From Paenisporosarcina sp. TG20 (GTDB lineage Bacteria; Bacillota; Bacilli; Bacillales_A; Planococcaceae), in the NCBI RefSeq assembly GCF_000286315.1, contig NZ_ALJG01000350.1, forward strand, positions 1 through 36,633: 36,633 nt of DNA, read 5' to 3'. This document shows, in pieces, positions 20,880-28,495 of this stretch. The position numbers were made by a program, and so were the translations under genes. Within the stretch, counting starts at the first letter, position 1. Every line of letters starts with the position of its first letter. A model generated the notes under the pieces. The model saw nothing but the letters and a program-made list of their open reading frames with translations, had not been told where the DNA came from and did not search any database.

Positions 20880-21322
20880 GAAATAATCCATTGTAGGTTG
20901 AAATGAGCGTTTTTCATCGATCTTAGCCGTACATTCGTCGAGCAAAAGATGACAGTTTACGCTATCTTTATATTCAAGAACCATATGAATTATGATAACA
21001 AGTATTTTTTGTTAATCTACCCATTCCCAAGTCTGATCGAAATGTCCGCACAATGGGACCTTATCACTTCCAGAACGTCAACAAATTCTATGCAGACTAT
21101 AAAGGATGGATATAACAATTTAATGGGTTTGAAACCAAATAATTGGACAATTACCTTATTTGGTTTCAAGTATTAGAATGTATTCAGCTCCAGAGAAATG
21201 AAATCACTTTTGGAAGACTTGATTATTAAAGGGAATCTAATACAAAATACCGAAACATATGTTACACTCAGGCTATCTAAATTCACGATCAACTAGCAAT
21301 GCATATTACGGAACAAGGAGTG
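20880..21322. other. Gene-free region with one long hairpin
   Basis: A 75-codon open frame (20949-21176) has no recognisable domain and no ribosome binding site, so I do not call it a gene. Its end contains a perfect 14-bp inverted repeat, TTGAAACCAAATAA (21129-21142) with its complement at 21156-21169 and a 13-base loop, without a following T run. Confidence 0.5.
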
Positions 21323-21328
21323 ATGAAA

Positions 21329-21646
21329 ATGACTACTTGCGTGAACTGCAACAATAAGTGGAGTTGGAAACAAACGATTAAAAAAACCACAACATTGAAT
21401 CCTTCGATGACTTGCCCTTTTTGTGAGGAAGAACAATATCAAACACAAAAATCAAAAATGAAAATTGGTTTTTTAACTCCTATCGTTTTATTACCACTTC
21501 TGATTCAAATTTTCTTTGACATTCCAGATGCTATCTTACTTAGCTTATTTCCTGTTTTAGTCGTTATAGTTTTGCTCTCATATCCGTTTTTAGTAGAGTT
21601 GAGCAACAGAGAAGAATATACTAACTTCTTTAGGGATAAACGCTGA
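21329..21646 (+). CDS. CXXC-20-CXXC zinc-ribbon membrane protein
   Basis: This protein of about 105 residues is small. Its N-terminal half has CVNC, about 20 residues and then CPFC, the pattern of the TIGR04104 (CXXC-20-CXXC) family. The spacing and the NKWSWKQTIKK segment fit, and a zinc ribbon is likely. Two adjacent hydrophobic segments follow (about residues 43-62 and 64-83), then a charged tail, so it should sit in the membrane with the ribbon in the cytoplasm. ATG 21329 is eight bases from AAGGAG; the ATG at 21323 is too close to it. The function of the family is unknown. It is an isolated gene in a repeat-rich gap. Confidence 0.75.
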   Translation: MTTCVNCNNKWSWKQTIKKTTTLNPSMTCPFCEEEQYQTQKSKMKIGFLTPIVLLPLLIQIFFDIPDAILLSLFPVLVVIVLLSYPFLVELSNREEYTNFFRDKR

Positions 21647-21696
21647 AATTAATTTACCCCTAAATAAGGGGCGTTAGTTTAATAAGATAATAATTC

Positions 21697-21738
21697 GAAA
21701 TAGAACCTCCAATTTATTGGGAGTTCTATTTTTTAACA
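21697..21738 (+). terminator. Terminator after the CXXC-20-CXXC gene
   Basis: AAATAGAAC (from about 21699) pairs with GTTCTATTT (to about 21731), extended by CTCCAA/TTGGGAG with one mismatch, and is followed by a T run. Confidence 0.78.
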
Positions 21739-22137
21739 AGAAAGTATATGAATTTAGAGTGCTAAGAACCCAGTGTCAGTGTTCATGGTATTTTTATTAA
21801 TATCAAGATGTGATCTCCTTTTTAAAAACACACGTTTCATCTTGAATTTCCAGTGAAAGTGAATTTTATTCAGTGATAGATTCTTGTTTAGTAATTCGAT
21901 TAGTTTATGTGTTAGTACTTCTATTTTTAAAACATATTGTCATCACTGTTGTTTTATAACCAGGTGAATGATTGAAGGGAAGGGGTGCGCGACTAGTTAA
22001 TACTATGTTCTTGCTTAAAGGACCGGGCATACTGTGCCCGGTTTTTCTTACAAAATAAGAAAGTATATGACTTTAGTGAGCCATGAATACAGTATTCTCG
22101 GTATTGTAAGGAGTAGGTTCTAGTATGATACCATTGA
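21738..22137. repeat. Diverged direct repeats in a gene-free region
   Basis: The element AAGAAAGTATATGA(A/C)TTTAG occurs at about 21739-21758 and again at about 22059-22078, each just after a terminator-like hairpin. The following sequence CATGAATACAGTATTCTCGG (from about 22081) is echoed at about 22302-22331. No gene was found in this stretch. Confidence 0.6.
22022..22047 (+). terminator. Terminator-like hairpin, copy 1
   Basis: ACCGGGCA (22022-22029) and TGCCCGGT (22035-22042) flank a TACTG loop and precede five T. No gene ends just upstream, so it may be a relic or close an unrecognised transcript. Confidence 0.65.
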
Positions 22138-22200
22138 TTTTCGCTCCAGGCGGACGCTATCCACGGGGCGGGCAGGCGCCGCCTTCCGCATCAATCAAGT
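22138..22200 (+). repeat. GC-rich dispersed repeat, internally deleted copy
   Basis: The sequence CGCTCCAGGCGGACGCTATC at the left and GCCTTCCGCATCAATCAAG at the right are the two ends of a GC-rich intergenic repeat that I recognise as widespread in Bacillales genomes. The middle, about 60 bases in full copies, is missing here. Local GC content is far above its surroundings. Confidence 0.7.
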
Positions 22201-22432
22201 AAATGTTTTCTAATTGATCATAAAAGAAAATACAACGTAAAAAGAAGGGAGTGCAGAAAGTCACTGGTACTTTAAATAATAGAAAAATGCAGTGGTTTGC
22301 ATCATGAACACTGAAATTCTGGTATTTTGAGCAAGTATTTCTCTTTTTAGAAATAGGCTTTGGATGCCTCACGATTCAAATAATTGTTACTAAAAATAGA
22401 ATACGTTGCAATGATGGATAAATACACACTAG

Positions 22433-22556
22433 TTGATTGAAGTGCAGGTGGCGACTTCTGCGGGAAGAGCATGAGTTGAAGGCCCCGGAGGAACGCAGTG
22501 ACGAGGAGACTGAAACCATGCCCGCGAAAAGCGTCCACCGTAACGGAAATAAACGG
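22433..22556 (-). repeat. GC-rich dispersed repeat, full-length inverted copy
   Basis: Read on the minus strand this begins near TTTCCGTTACGGTGGACGC and ends in ACTTCAATCAAC. It is a diverged, apparently complete member of the same GC-rich family as 22138-22200, in the opposite direction. It contains many complementary blocks and could fold into a long structure. Confidence 0.7.
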
Positions 22557-22583
22557 GATTCTATGGTTACCCTTCTTAAAAGG

Positions 22584-22609
22584 GCCGGGCATACTGTGCT
22601 CGGTTTTTC
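22584..22609 (+). terminator. Terminator-like hairpin, copy 2
   Basis: GCCGGGCA (22584-22591) pairs with TGCTCGGT (22597-22604) with two G-U pairs, the same TACTG loop as copy 1, and is followed by five T. The preceding bases (CTTCTTAAAAGG) also resemble copy 1, which shows duplication of a larger piece. Confidence 0.65.
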
Positions 22610-22739
22610 TTAGCCTAATATCAACATTGAACTATAACAGAGCCTACTTTTTAAAAAAGAAGGGTAGTAAATCGCTTTCCTTCTTTATTTATGATAAAAT
22701 TGGGTGAAATTTTTGTGCATTAAAGGAGTTAATTTGGAA

Positions 22740-23375
22740 ATGAATTCTTCACAATCCTACATTACTTCACATATCAAAAGTAGATCAGAATTTCTATCGA
22801 ACATGGAAAAGTTTGCAATGGAGCAGCACATCCCTATTATGGGGATAGTTGGTATTGAAGCGCTTTTACAGTTTCTTCGTTTGCAACAACCTAAATCGAT
22901 TCTGGAAATTGGTTCTGCTATCGGTTATTCAGCAATTCGAATGGCGTTTACTTTACCTGAATCCATGGTAACAACTATTGAGAGAGACGATGCGAGAGTC
23001 CTTTTAGCAGCAAACTACTTGGAACAAGCTGAAATGTCAGACCGTATTCAAATAGTACATGGCGATGCATTAGAGATTGATTTTACTACGTTTACTCATC
23101 AACATTATGATGCATTATTTATAGATGCTGCAAAAGGTCAATATCAACGATTTTTTGACAAGTATTCACCACTCGTTCCTAGCGGTGGTGTTATTTATTG
23201 TGATAATATGCTCATGCATGGTTTTACAGAAATGGATGCTCAAGATGTTCCAAGAAGAAAAAGAACGATGGTAAGAAATTTGCAACAGTTTACAAAGTGG
23301 CTAATGAGTCATGATGAATATGAAACAACGTTCCTCCCTATAGGTGATGGGATTACAATTAGTATAAAGAGGTGA
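22740..23375 (+). CDS. trmR: tRNA 5-hydroxyuridine methyltransferase TrmR (YrrM)
   Basis: This class I SAM methyltransferase of the O-methyltransferase family converts ho5U34 to mo5U34 in tRNAs, as shown for B. subtilis YrrM/TrmR. The SAM-binding loop is in SILEIGSAIGYSAIRMA, with TIERDD after strand 2 and the metal/active-site region DALFIDAAKGQYQ and YCDNMLMHG. The protein has about 212 residues. The start is uncertain: ATG 22740 lies 11 bases after GGAG, while an in-frame TTG at 22734 lies five bases after it. It overlaps trhP1 if that gene starts at the GTG, and the trio trmR-trhP1-trhP2 forms one pathway. Confidence 0.9.
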   Translation: MNSSQSYITSHIKSRSEFLSNMEKFAMEQHIPIMGIVGIEALLQFLRLQQPKSILEIGSAIGYSAIRMAFTLPESMVTTIERDDARVLLAANYLEQAEMSDRIQIVHGDALEIDFTTFTHQHYDALFIDAAKGQYQRFFDKYSPLVPSGGVIYCDNMLMHGFTEMDAQDVPRRKRTMVRNLQQFTKWLMSHDEYETTFLPIGDGITISIKR

Positions 23376-24310
23376 ATCCCATTAGAAAACCAGAATTACT
23401 AGTAACTCCGCATTCAATATCTCACTTAGAACAGTTAATTGAAGCGGGTGCAGATGCCTTTTTGGTTGGAGAACAACAATTTGGTCTGCGTCTAGCAGGT
23501 GAGTTTTCAATTGAAGATATTGAAGAGTCAGTCGCGCTTGCACACGCTGCTAATAAGAAGATATATGTAGCAATGAACGCCCTTTATCATAATGATCGGG
23601 TTGAATCATTAAGGCCTTACATGGAAAGATTGGCGTCTCTTGGAGTTGATGGAGTCACTTTTGGGGACCCAGCTGTCATAATGGTTAAACGGGAAGCAGG
23701 AATTGAGATTCCGCTTCATTGGAATACAGAAATGACTGCCACAAACTGGTTCACTGCGAACTATTGGGGCAGACGCGGAGCTAATCGTGCTGTCTTAGCG
23801 CGAGAATTAAGCATGGATGAAGTCATTGAAATTAAAGAGAACGCTGAAGTTGCTATTGAAATACAAGTACATGGAATGACATGTATGTTCCAATCAAAAC
23901 GATCACTGCTAGGCAATTACTTTTTATATCAAGATAAAGCAATGGAAGTCGAGAATCGCACAAAAAATAAAAACATGTTTTTACACGACAAAGAACGCTT
24001 TAATAAATATCCAATTTATGAGGACCTCAACGGTACACATATATTTAGTCCAAATGATATGTGCATGATAGATGAGCTTAGTGATCTGATGGAAGCGGGT
24101 ATTGATTCGTTTAAAATTGATGGAGTTTTACAAGAACCAACTTATGTGACTAAAGTAACAAACCTCTATCGTCAAGGGATTGATGCGTATATGGATTCAC
24201 CATCGAAATACGAATCGATAAAAAGTAAATTACTACTGGAAATAGAAGAAATGCAACCGGAACTTCGTCCACTCGATACCGGCTTTTTCTTTAAAGAAAC
24301 TGTGTATTGA
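23372..24310 (+). CDS. trhP1: tRNA hydroxylation protein TrhP1 (peptidase U32 family, YrrN)
   Basis: This U32-family protein is needed, with TrhP2, for prephenate-dependent 5-hydroxyuridine formation at tRNA position 34 (known from B. subtilis YrrN/YrrO). The 312 residues show the U32 barrel start KPELLVTPHSISHLEQLIEAGADAF and HGMTCMF. Only one cysteine remains in the region where TrhP2 has a cluster. The GTG at 23372 overlaps the trmR stop (GTGA) but has a weak site; GAGGTG would instead be well spaced for an ATT at 23381, giving the expected family start. See findings. Confidence 0.88.
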   Translation: MNPIRKPELLVTPHSISHLEQLIEAGADAFLVGEQQFGLRLAGEFSIEDIEESVALAHAANKKIYVAMNALYHNDRVESLRPYMERLASLGVDGVTFGDPAVIMVKREAGIEIPLHWNTEMTATNWFTANYWGRRGANRAVLARELSMDEVIEIKENAEVAIEIQVHGMTCMFQSKRSLLGNYFLYQDKAMEVENRTKNKNMFLHDKERFNKYPIYEDLNGTHIFSPNDMCMIDELSDLMEAGIDSFKIDGVLQEPTYVTKVTNLYRQGIDAYMDSPSKYESIKSKLLLEIEEMQPELRPLDTGFFFKETVY

Positions 24311-24326
24311 GGAAGGAGGAAATTAC

Positions 24327-25604
24327 ATGGCATTGCTTAAACATGACCAAATTAGCAAAATCATTGATGGTAAACGAGTCATAATTAAAAAGCCAGAACT
24401 TCTCGCACCTGCAGGAGATTTAGAAAAATTAAAAATTGCCATTCATTATGGAGCTGACGCTGTTTTTATTGGTGGTCGAGAATTCGGATTACGTTCGAAT
24501 GCCGGAAACTTCTCAATGGATGAAATGCATGAAGCGGTTGAGTTTGCTAATAACTACGGGGCAAAGATATATGTTACAACAAATATTTTTGCTCATAACG
24601 AAAATATGGATGGTTTAGCAGAATACTTAAAGAATATTGAAACTGCTGGTGTGAAGGGGATAATCGTGGCAGACCCATTGATTATTGAAACGTGTCGTAT
24701 AGAAGCGCCTAAACTAGAAATTCATTTAAGTACTCAACAATCACTTTCTAACTGGAAAGCTGTGCAATACTGGAAAGATGAGGGGTTACATCGCGTTGTA
24801 CTAGCACGTGAAACGAGTGGCGACGAAATCCAAGAAATGAAAGAGAAAGTTGACATAGAAATTGAATCTTTTGTTCATGGAGCGATGTGTATTGCCTATA
24901 GTGGTCGATGCACATTATCGAATCATATGACTGCTCGGGACTCGAATCGTGGTGGATGTTGTCAGTCTTGTCGTTGGGATTATGATTTATATAAAGTGAA
25001 TGATGAAGAAGAAATTCCATTATTTAGTGATGGGGACTCGCCATTTGCAATGAGTCCAAAAGACTTGAAATTAATTGAATCCATTCCTCGCATGATTGAA
25101 TTAGGGATTGACTCATTGAAAATAGAAGGTAGAATGAAGTCTATTCACTACGTAGCAACAGTAGTGAGTGTCTACAGGAAAGTAATTGATGCATATTGTG
25201 AAGATCCAGAAAATTTTATAATCAAACATGAATGGTTAGAGGAACTAGAGAAGTGTGCTAACAGAGATGCTGCTAGTGCTTTCTTTAATGGAGAACCAAC
25301 CTTTAAAGAACAAATGTATGGTGTTCATGGTCGGAAAACAAAAATGGACTTTATAGGTCTCGTATTGGATTACGATCAAGAAACAAAAATGGTTACACTT
25401 CAACAACGAAATATCTTTAAATCAGGTCAAGAAGTGGAATTTTTTGGCCCCGATATTGTAAACTTCCGTATGACTGTTAAAAAACTATGGGATGAAAAAG
25501 GCAATGAACTTGATGTCGCACGGCATCCATTGCAAATCGTGCGTTTTAAATCCGACATTCCGGTATTTCCACATAACATGATGAGAAAGGAGCTTGTACG
25601 ATGA
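24327..25604 (+). CDS. trhP2: tRNA hydroxylation protein TrhP2 (peptidase U32 family, YrrO)
   Basis: This is the larger partner of TrhP1 in ho5U34 synthesis. The 425-residue protein has the U32 N-terminal barrel ([20 protein letters not shown]), the signature [17 protein letters not shown], and the cluster NRGGCCQSC; cysteines lie at about residues 188, 195, 211, 212 and 215 and probably bind a metal or Fe-S centre. A C-terminal beta-rich domain follows. GGAAGGAGG is a strong ribosome binding site. It overlaps udk by four bases. Confidence 0.92.
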   Translation: MALLKHDQISKIIDGKRVIIKKPELLAPAGDLEKLKIAIHYGADAVFIGGREFGLRSNAGNFSMDEMHEAVEFANNYGAKIYVTTNIFAHNENMDGLAEYLKNIETAGVKGIIVADPLIIETCRIEAPKLEIHLSTQQSLSNWKAVQYWKDEGLHRVVLARETSGDEIQEMKEKVDIEIESFVHGAMCIAYSGRCTLSNHMTARDSNRGGCCQSCRWDYDLYKVNDEEEIPLFSDGDSPFAMSPKDLKLIESIPRMIELGIDSLKIEGRMKSIHYVATVVSVYRKVIDAYCEDPENFIIKHEWLEELEKCANRDAASAFFNGEPTFKEQMYGVHGRKTKMDFIGLVLDYDQETKMVTLQQRNIFKSGQEVEFFGPDIVNFRMTVKKLWDEKGNELDVARHPLQIVRFKSDIPVFPHNMMRKELVR

Positions 25605-26239
25605 GATTTAAGCGCCCAATTGTTATTGGTATTGCTGGTGGCTCGGGATCTGGGAAAACGAGTGTTACTAAAGCTATTTATGACGTGTATAAAGAAAAAT
25701 CAGTTGTAGTAATTGAACAAGATTTTTATTATAAAGATCAAAGTCACTTGGAATTTGAAGAGCGTCTAGCTACAAACTATGATCATCCATTAGCGTTTGA
25801 TAATGATTTATTAATTGAACATCTTCATCAACTTCTTAAACGTAATTCAATTGAGAAGCCTGTTTATGATTATTCTCTACATACTCGTTCGTCAGAGATG
25901 ATTCTGATTGAGCCTAAAGATGTAATCATCTTAGAAGGAATATTGGTGCTAGAAGATGAGAACTTACGCAATTTAATGGACATTAAGTTATTTGTCGACA
26001 CGGATTCTGATTTACGTATCATTCGACGGATATTAAGGGACATTAATGATCGTGGTCGTTCAATAGAATCTGTTGTCGAACAATATTTATCGGTTGTTCG
26101 TCCAATGCATAATCAATTTATTGAACCGACTAAACGTTATGCAGATGTTATCATTCCAGAAGGTGGACAAAATCAAGTTGCAATTGATTTAATGGTTACG
26201 AAAATTAAAACAATTCTTGAATCTGACACCATTGTGTAA
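25601..26239 (+). CDS. udk: Uridine/cytidine kinase
   Basis: This kinase phosphorylates uridine and cytidine in pyrimidine salvage. Its 212 residues begin with the P-loop [13 protein letters not shown], followed by [11 protein letters not shown] and the nucleoside-binding [21 protein letters not shown] and [13 protein letters not shown] (lid arginines) are also typical. It is coupled to trhP2 by an ATGA overlap, as in B. subtilis yrrO-udk. Confidence 0.95.
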   Translation: MRFKRPIVIGIAGGSGSGKTSVTKAIYDVYKEKSVVVIEQDFYYKDQSHLEFEERLATNYDHPLAFDNDLLIEHLHQLLKRNSIEKPVYDYSLHTRSSEMILIEPKDVIILEGILVLEDENLRNLMDIKLFVDTDSDLRIIRRILRDINDRGRSIESVVEQYLSVVRPMHNQFIEPTKRYADVIIPEGGQNQVAIDLMVTKIKTILESDTIV

Positions 26240-26347
26240 TATGATTGTGAAAGACTGCCAAATTATCTAAATACTATACTGCATATTAAATCTGTACGAA
26301 GCATAGAATCTTTAGGATTCAGCAAGTATTTGAAGGAGTGAAAGACA

Positions 26348-26821
26348 TTGTCAAACGAGAAACAATACCCAATGACCGCTGTTGGGAAAAAGAAATTATC
26401 GGATGAATTAGAATTTTTAAAAACAGTAAAGCGTAAAGAAGTAGTGGAGCATATAAAAGTTGCACGAAGCTTCGGAGACTTATCAGAGAACTCAGAGTAT
26501 GATTCTGCAAAAGAAGAACAAGCCTTTGTCGAAGGACGGATTTCAACATTAGAATCCATGATTCGCAATGCTGTCATAATTGAAGATGAGAAAAATAACG
26601 ATAAGGTATCTCTTGGGAAAAGGGTATCCTTTTTCGAACTTCCTGATGGCGAGGAAGAAACATATACAATCGTTGGTTCTGCAGAAGCTGACCCTATGGA
26701 AGGCTTAATTTCAAATGATTCACCTATCGCTAAAAGCATACTTGGCCGTTCAGTGGGCGAACAAGTAAAAGTACAAACTCCAGCTGGCGAAATGGACGTT
26801 AAAATTATATCAATAAATTAA
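26348..26821 (+). CDS. greA: Transcription elongation factor GreA
   Basis: GreA enters the RNA polymerase secondary channel and stimulates cleavage of the backtracked transcript. The 157-residue protein has the N-terminal coiled coil (to about residue 78) with the catalytic tip [10 protein letters not shown], in which Asp44 and Glu47 correspond to the metal-binding acidic pair. The C-terminal FKBP-like domain contains [12 protein letters not shown] and [13 protein letters not shown]. The start is TTG at 26348, nine bases from AAGGAG. It is probably the housekeeping copy, since it follows udk as in B. subtilis. Confidence 0.95.
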   Translation: MSNEKQYPMTAVGKKKLSDELEFLKTVKRKEVVEHIKVARSFGDLSENSEYDSAKEEQAFVEGRISTLESMIRNAVIIEDEKNNDKVSLGKRVSFFELPDGEEETYTIVGSAEADPMEGLISNDSPIAKSILGRSVGEQVKVQTPAGEMDVKIISIN

Positions 26822-26831
26822 TATGAATAAC

Positions 26832-26866
26832 AATCCACTCCCTGTACAATGGGTGTGGATTTTTTC
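26832..26866 (+). terminator. Terminator after greA
   Basis: AATCCACTCC (from 26832) pairs with GGGTGTGGATT (to 26861), followed by TTTTT. Confidence 0.85.
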
Positions 26867-26904
26867 AGAATTAAGAAAACATAAGTTTTAAACTAGCTAA
26901 ACCT

Positions 26905-27040
26905 TATAATAAGTAGCGGTTATGCCTACCTAGAAGCGCCTCCTGGGACCCTTAAGGGGGATAGAAAGGCGGATTTTAAGTCTTTCATCCTTCGTGAACC
27001 GGTCTAAAAAAAGACGGCGCTATGCGCTTTTCTTATTGCA
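26905..27040 (+). promoter_or_regulatory. Promoter and unidentified structured leader of the second greA
   Basis: A consensus -10 TATAAT is at 26905-26910 (no clear -35). The predicted RNA from about 26916 has CGGTT (26917-26921) pairing with AACCG (26997-27001). These enclose an imperfect hairpin, CGCCT (26937-26941) with AGGCG (26967-26971). An alternative stem, CC-GTCT (26999-27005) with AGACGG (27012-27017), excludes the first pairing and leads into GCGC/GCGC and TTTT. The layout resembles a riboswitch or attenuator. Parts resemble the c-di-AMP (ydaO) core, but not enough to assign it. Confidence 0.4.
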
Positions 27041-27052
27041 AAGGGGATATCA

Positions 27053-27526
27053 ATGACAATTGAAAAAAAACAATCCATCACGCAGTTCGGTCTAACAAAC
27101 TTACAGGAAGAGTTAGATTATTTGAAATCGATAAAACGTAAAGAAGTGATTGGACGCATTAAAGCATCTCGTTGTTATGGATTAATTGAAAACTCCGATT
27201 ATGAAACGGCTCGTGAAGATCAAGCGTTTCTAGAAAGTCGTATCTTTACTATTGAAACAATAATTCGCAATGCAGTGATTATTGATCCGTCTAAACATGA
27301 CTCCGACGTTGTCCAAATAGGTTGTACAGTGACTATTCAAGAAATTCCAGGTGGAGAATTTGAGACGTACACTATTGTTGGTTCAGCAGAAGCGAACCCA
27401 CTTGAAGGCCGCATTTCTAAAGATTCACCCATTGCTCAAAAAGTTTTAGGGAAATTGGTCGGTGAAGAAGTAAATGTAAAAATACCGAGTGGGAAAATAA
27501 CTATACGAATTGTATCGATTACTTAG
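27053..27526 (+). CDS. GreA paralogue lacking the conserved tip aspartate
   Basis: This 157-residue protein is a full-length GreA/GreB-family member with coiled coil and FKBP-like domains ([27 protein letters not shown]), clearly similar to greA just upstream. The catalytic tip reads YGLIENSDY instead of [10 protein letters not shown]. One residue is deleted in frame and the metal-binding Asp is gone, while Glu46 remains. It could therefore bind RNA polymerase without stimulating cleavage, in the manner of Gfh1, although this is inference. It lies behind the greA terminator with its own -10 and leader. The ATG has AAAGGGG upstream. Confidence 0.88.
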   Translation: MTIEKKQSITQFGLTNLQEELDYLKSIKRKEVIGRIKASRCYGLIENSDYETAREDQAFLESRIFTIETIIRNAVIIDPSKHDSDVVQIGCTVTIQEIPGGEFETYTIVGSAEANPLEGRISKDSPIAQKVLGKLVGEEVNVKIPSGKITIRIVSIT

Positions 27527-27556
27527 GACTTAGGATGTAATTGGATGATAATGAAA

Positions 27557-27580
27557 TTGGAAAAGTTGCAACCAAATTCA
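27557..27580 (-). repeat. Solitary inverted GTTGCAAC unit
   Basis: GTTGCAACCAAATT (27565-27578) is the exact reverse complement of AATTTGGTTGCAAC in the arrays at 6532 and 6791. The flanking bases continue the match for about 20 positions with few differences. This is a lone member of the same family, 20 kb from the arrays. Confidence 0.6.
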
Positions 27581-27742
27581 ATGATCTCGATCTGTGTTCA
27601 TGAGGGAGTAATTTGGTATTATCCCATTCTAAAGAAAAGATGGCTTCTTTTTTTCAAATGAAACATTTCTTTAACACTTTCGTCTAATTAATAGCTGTAT
27701 TTATGTTATTATTTTGTATAGTAGATAAGGGGAGGTCCGAAG

Positions 27743-28435
27743 ATGACAAACAACCAGCGTCGATATACCTCGAGAAGTAACCGACCAAATAAACAGAATA
27801 GCACAAACAAGATTCTAAATGTGCTTATAGCTGTTGTTGTCGTACTGATTGTAATTACCGCTGGATTCATTTTCCTTGGTAACGATGATCCAGAACTAGC
27901 TGACAATAAAAACAATACAAAAGATACTGAGTCTACCGTTAGTAACGCGGAAGAAGGGTCCAAAAAAACTGATGACCCAGAGACAGATACTCAAAATGAA
28001 GAAACTGTAATTGGATCTGAAGAAGTTGTGCCAGAAGAAGAAACTACAGAGGGTAATGAAGAAGAAACTACGACTACTACAGGTGGAACAGTTACTTCAA
28101 CGCCTACAAATGATCCACTAGTTGCAGAAAGAATTGTTAATACTGCATGGAAGCCCATTGGTACATCACAAACAGGTGAACATACCTCTGTTTATCAAGA
28201 GGGACATTTGGACTGGAGTGAAAAGTTACAAGCACTTGCATATACAACAGGGTTATCTGAAAGCAATATGATTGTTTGGAGAATTGAAAATGGCGGAGGT
28301 CCACAAAAATCCGTTGGTATCGTATCGTCAAATGATAAAGAAGAAAAGTATCGTGTGTATTTAGCATGGGTAGACGGTGAAGGATGGAAACCTGAAAAGC
28401 TTGAAACCTTAAAAACATTGGACGGCGCTTATTGA
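27743..28435 (+). CDS. yrrS: DUF1510 membrane-anchored protein YrrS
   Basis: This 230-residue protein of unknown function is anchored by one N-terminal transmembrane helix (about residues 28-50, after a basic cytoplasmic start). A long Glu/Thr-rich, probably disordered linker follows (about 52-120), then the conserved C-terminal DUF1510 domain with WKPIGTSQTGEHTSVYQEG and IVWRIENGGGPQKSVGIVSS. The orientation puts the domain outside the cell. GGGGAGG precedes the ATG. B. subtilis yrrS lies near greA and mtnN with the penicillin-binding protein gene pbpI, which is missing here. Confidence 0.85.
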   Translation: MTNNQRRYTSRSNRPNKQNSTNKILNVLIAVVVVLIVITAGFIFLGNDDPELADNKNNTKDTESTVSNAEEGSKKTDDPETDTQNEETVIGSEEVVPEEETTEGNEEETTTTTGGTVTSTPTNDPLVAERIVNTAWKPIGTSQTGEHTSVYQEGHLDWSEKLQALAYTTGLSESNMIVWRIENGGGPQKSVGIVSSNDKEEKYRVYLAWVDGEGWKPEKLETLKTLDGAY

Positions 28436-28495
28436 CTTTCAGCGCCGCTTTTATTATTTTTAGGGAAGTGTTTTGTAAAACGAGGAGGACTTTAA

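Noticed and set aside
20949-21176. 75-codon open frame with hydrophobic start
   Set aside because: No ribosome binding site, no recognisable domain, and its 3' end is an inverted repeat.
22498-22707. Open frames over the GC-rich repeat (both strands)
   Set aside because: They lie within a dispersed non-coding repeat and a terminator hairpin, with no family resemblance.
26905-27040. c-di-AMP (ydaO) riboswitch call
   Set aside because: Short blocks resemble the core, but the leading and trailing conserved segments and their order are not present, and greA is not a known target.
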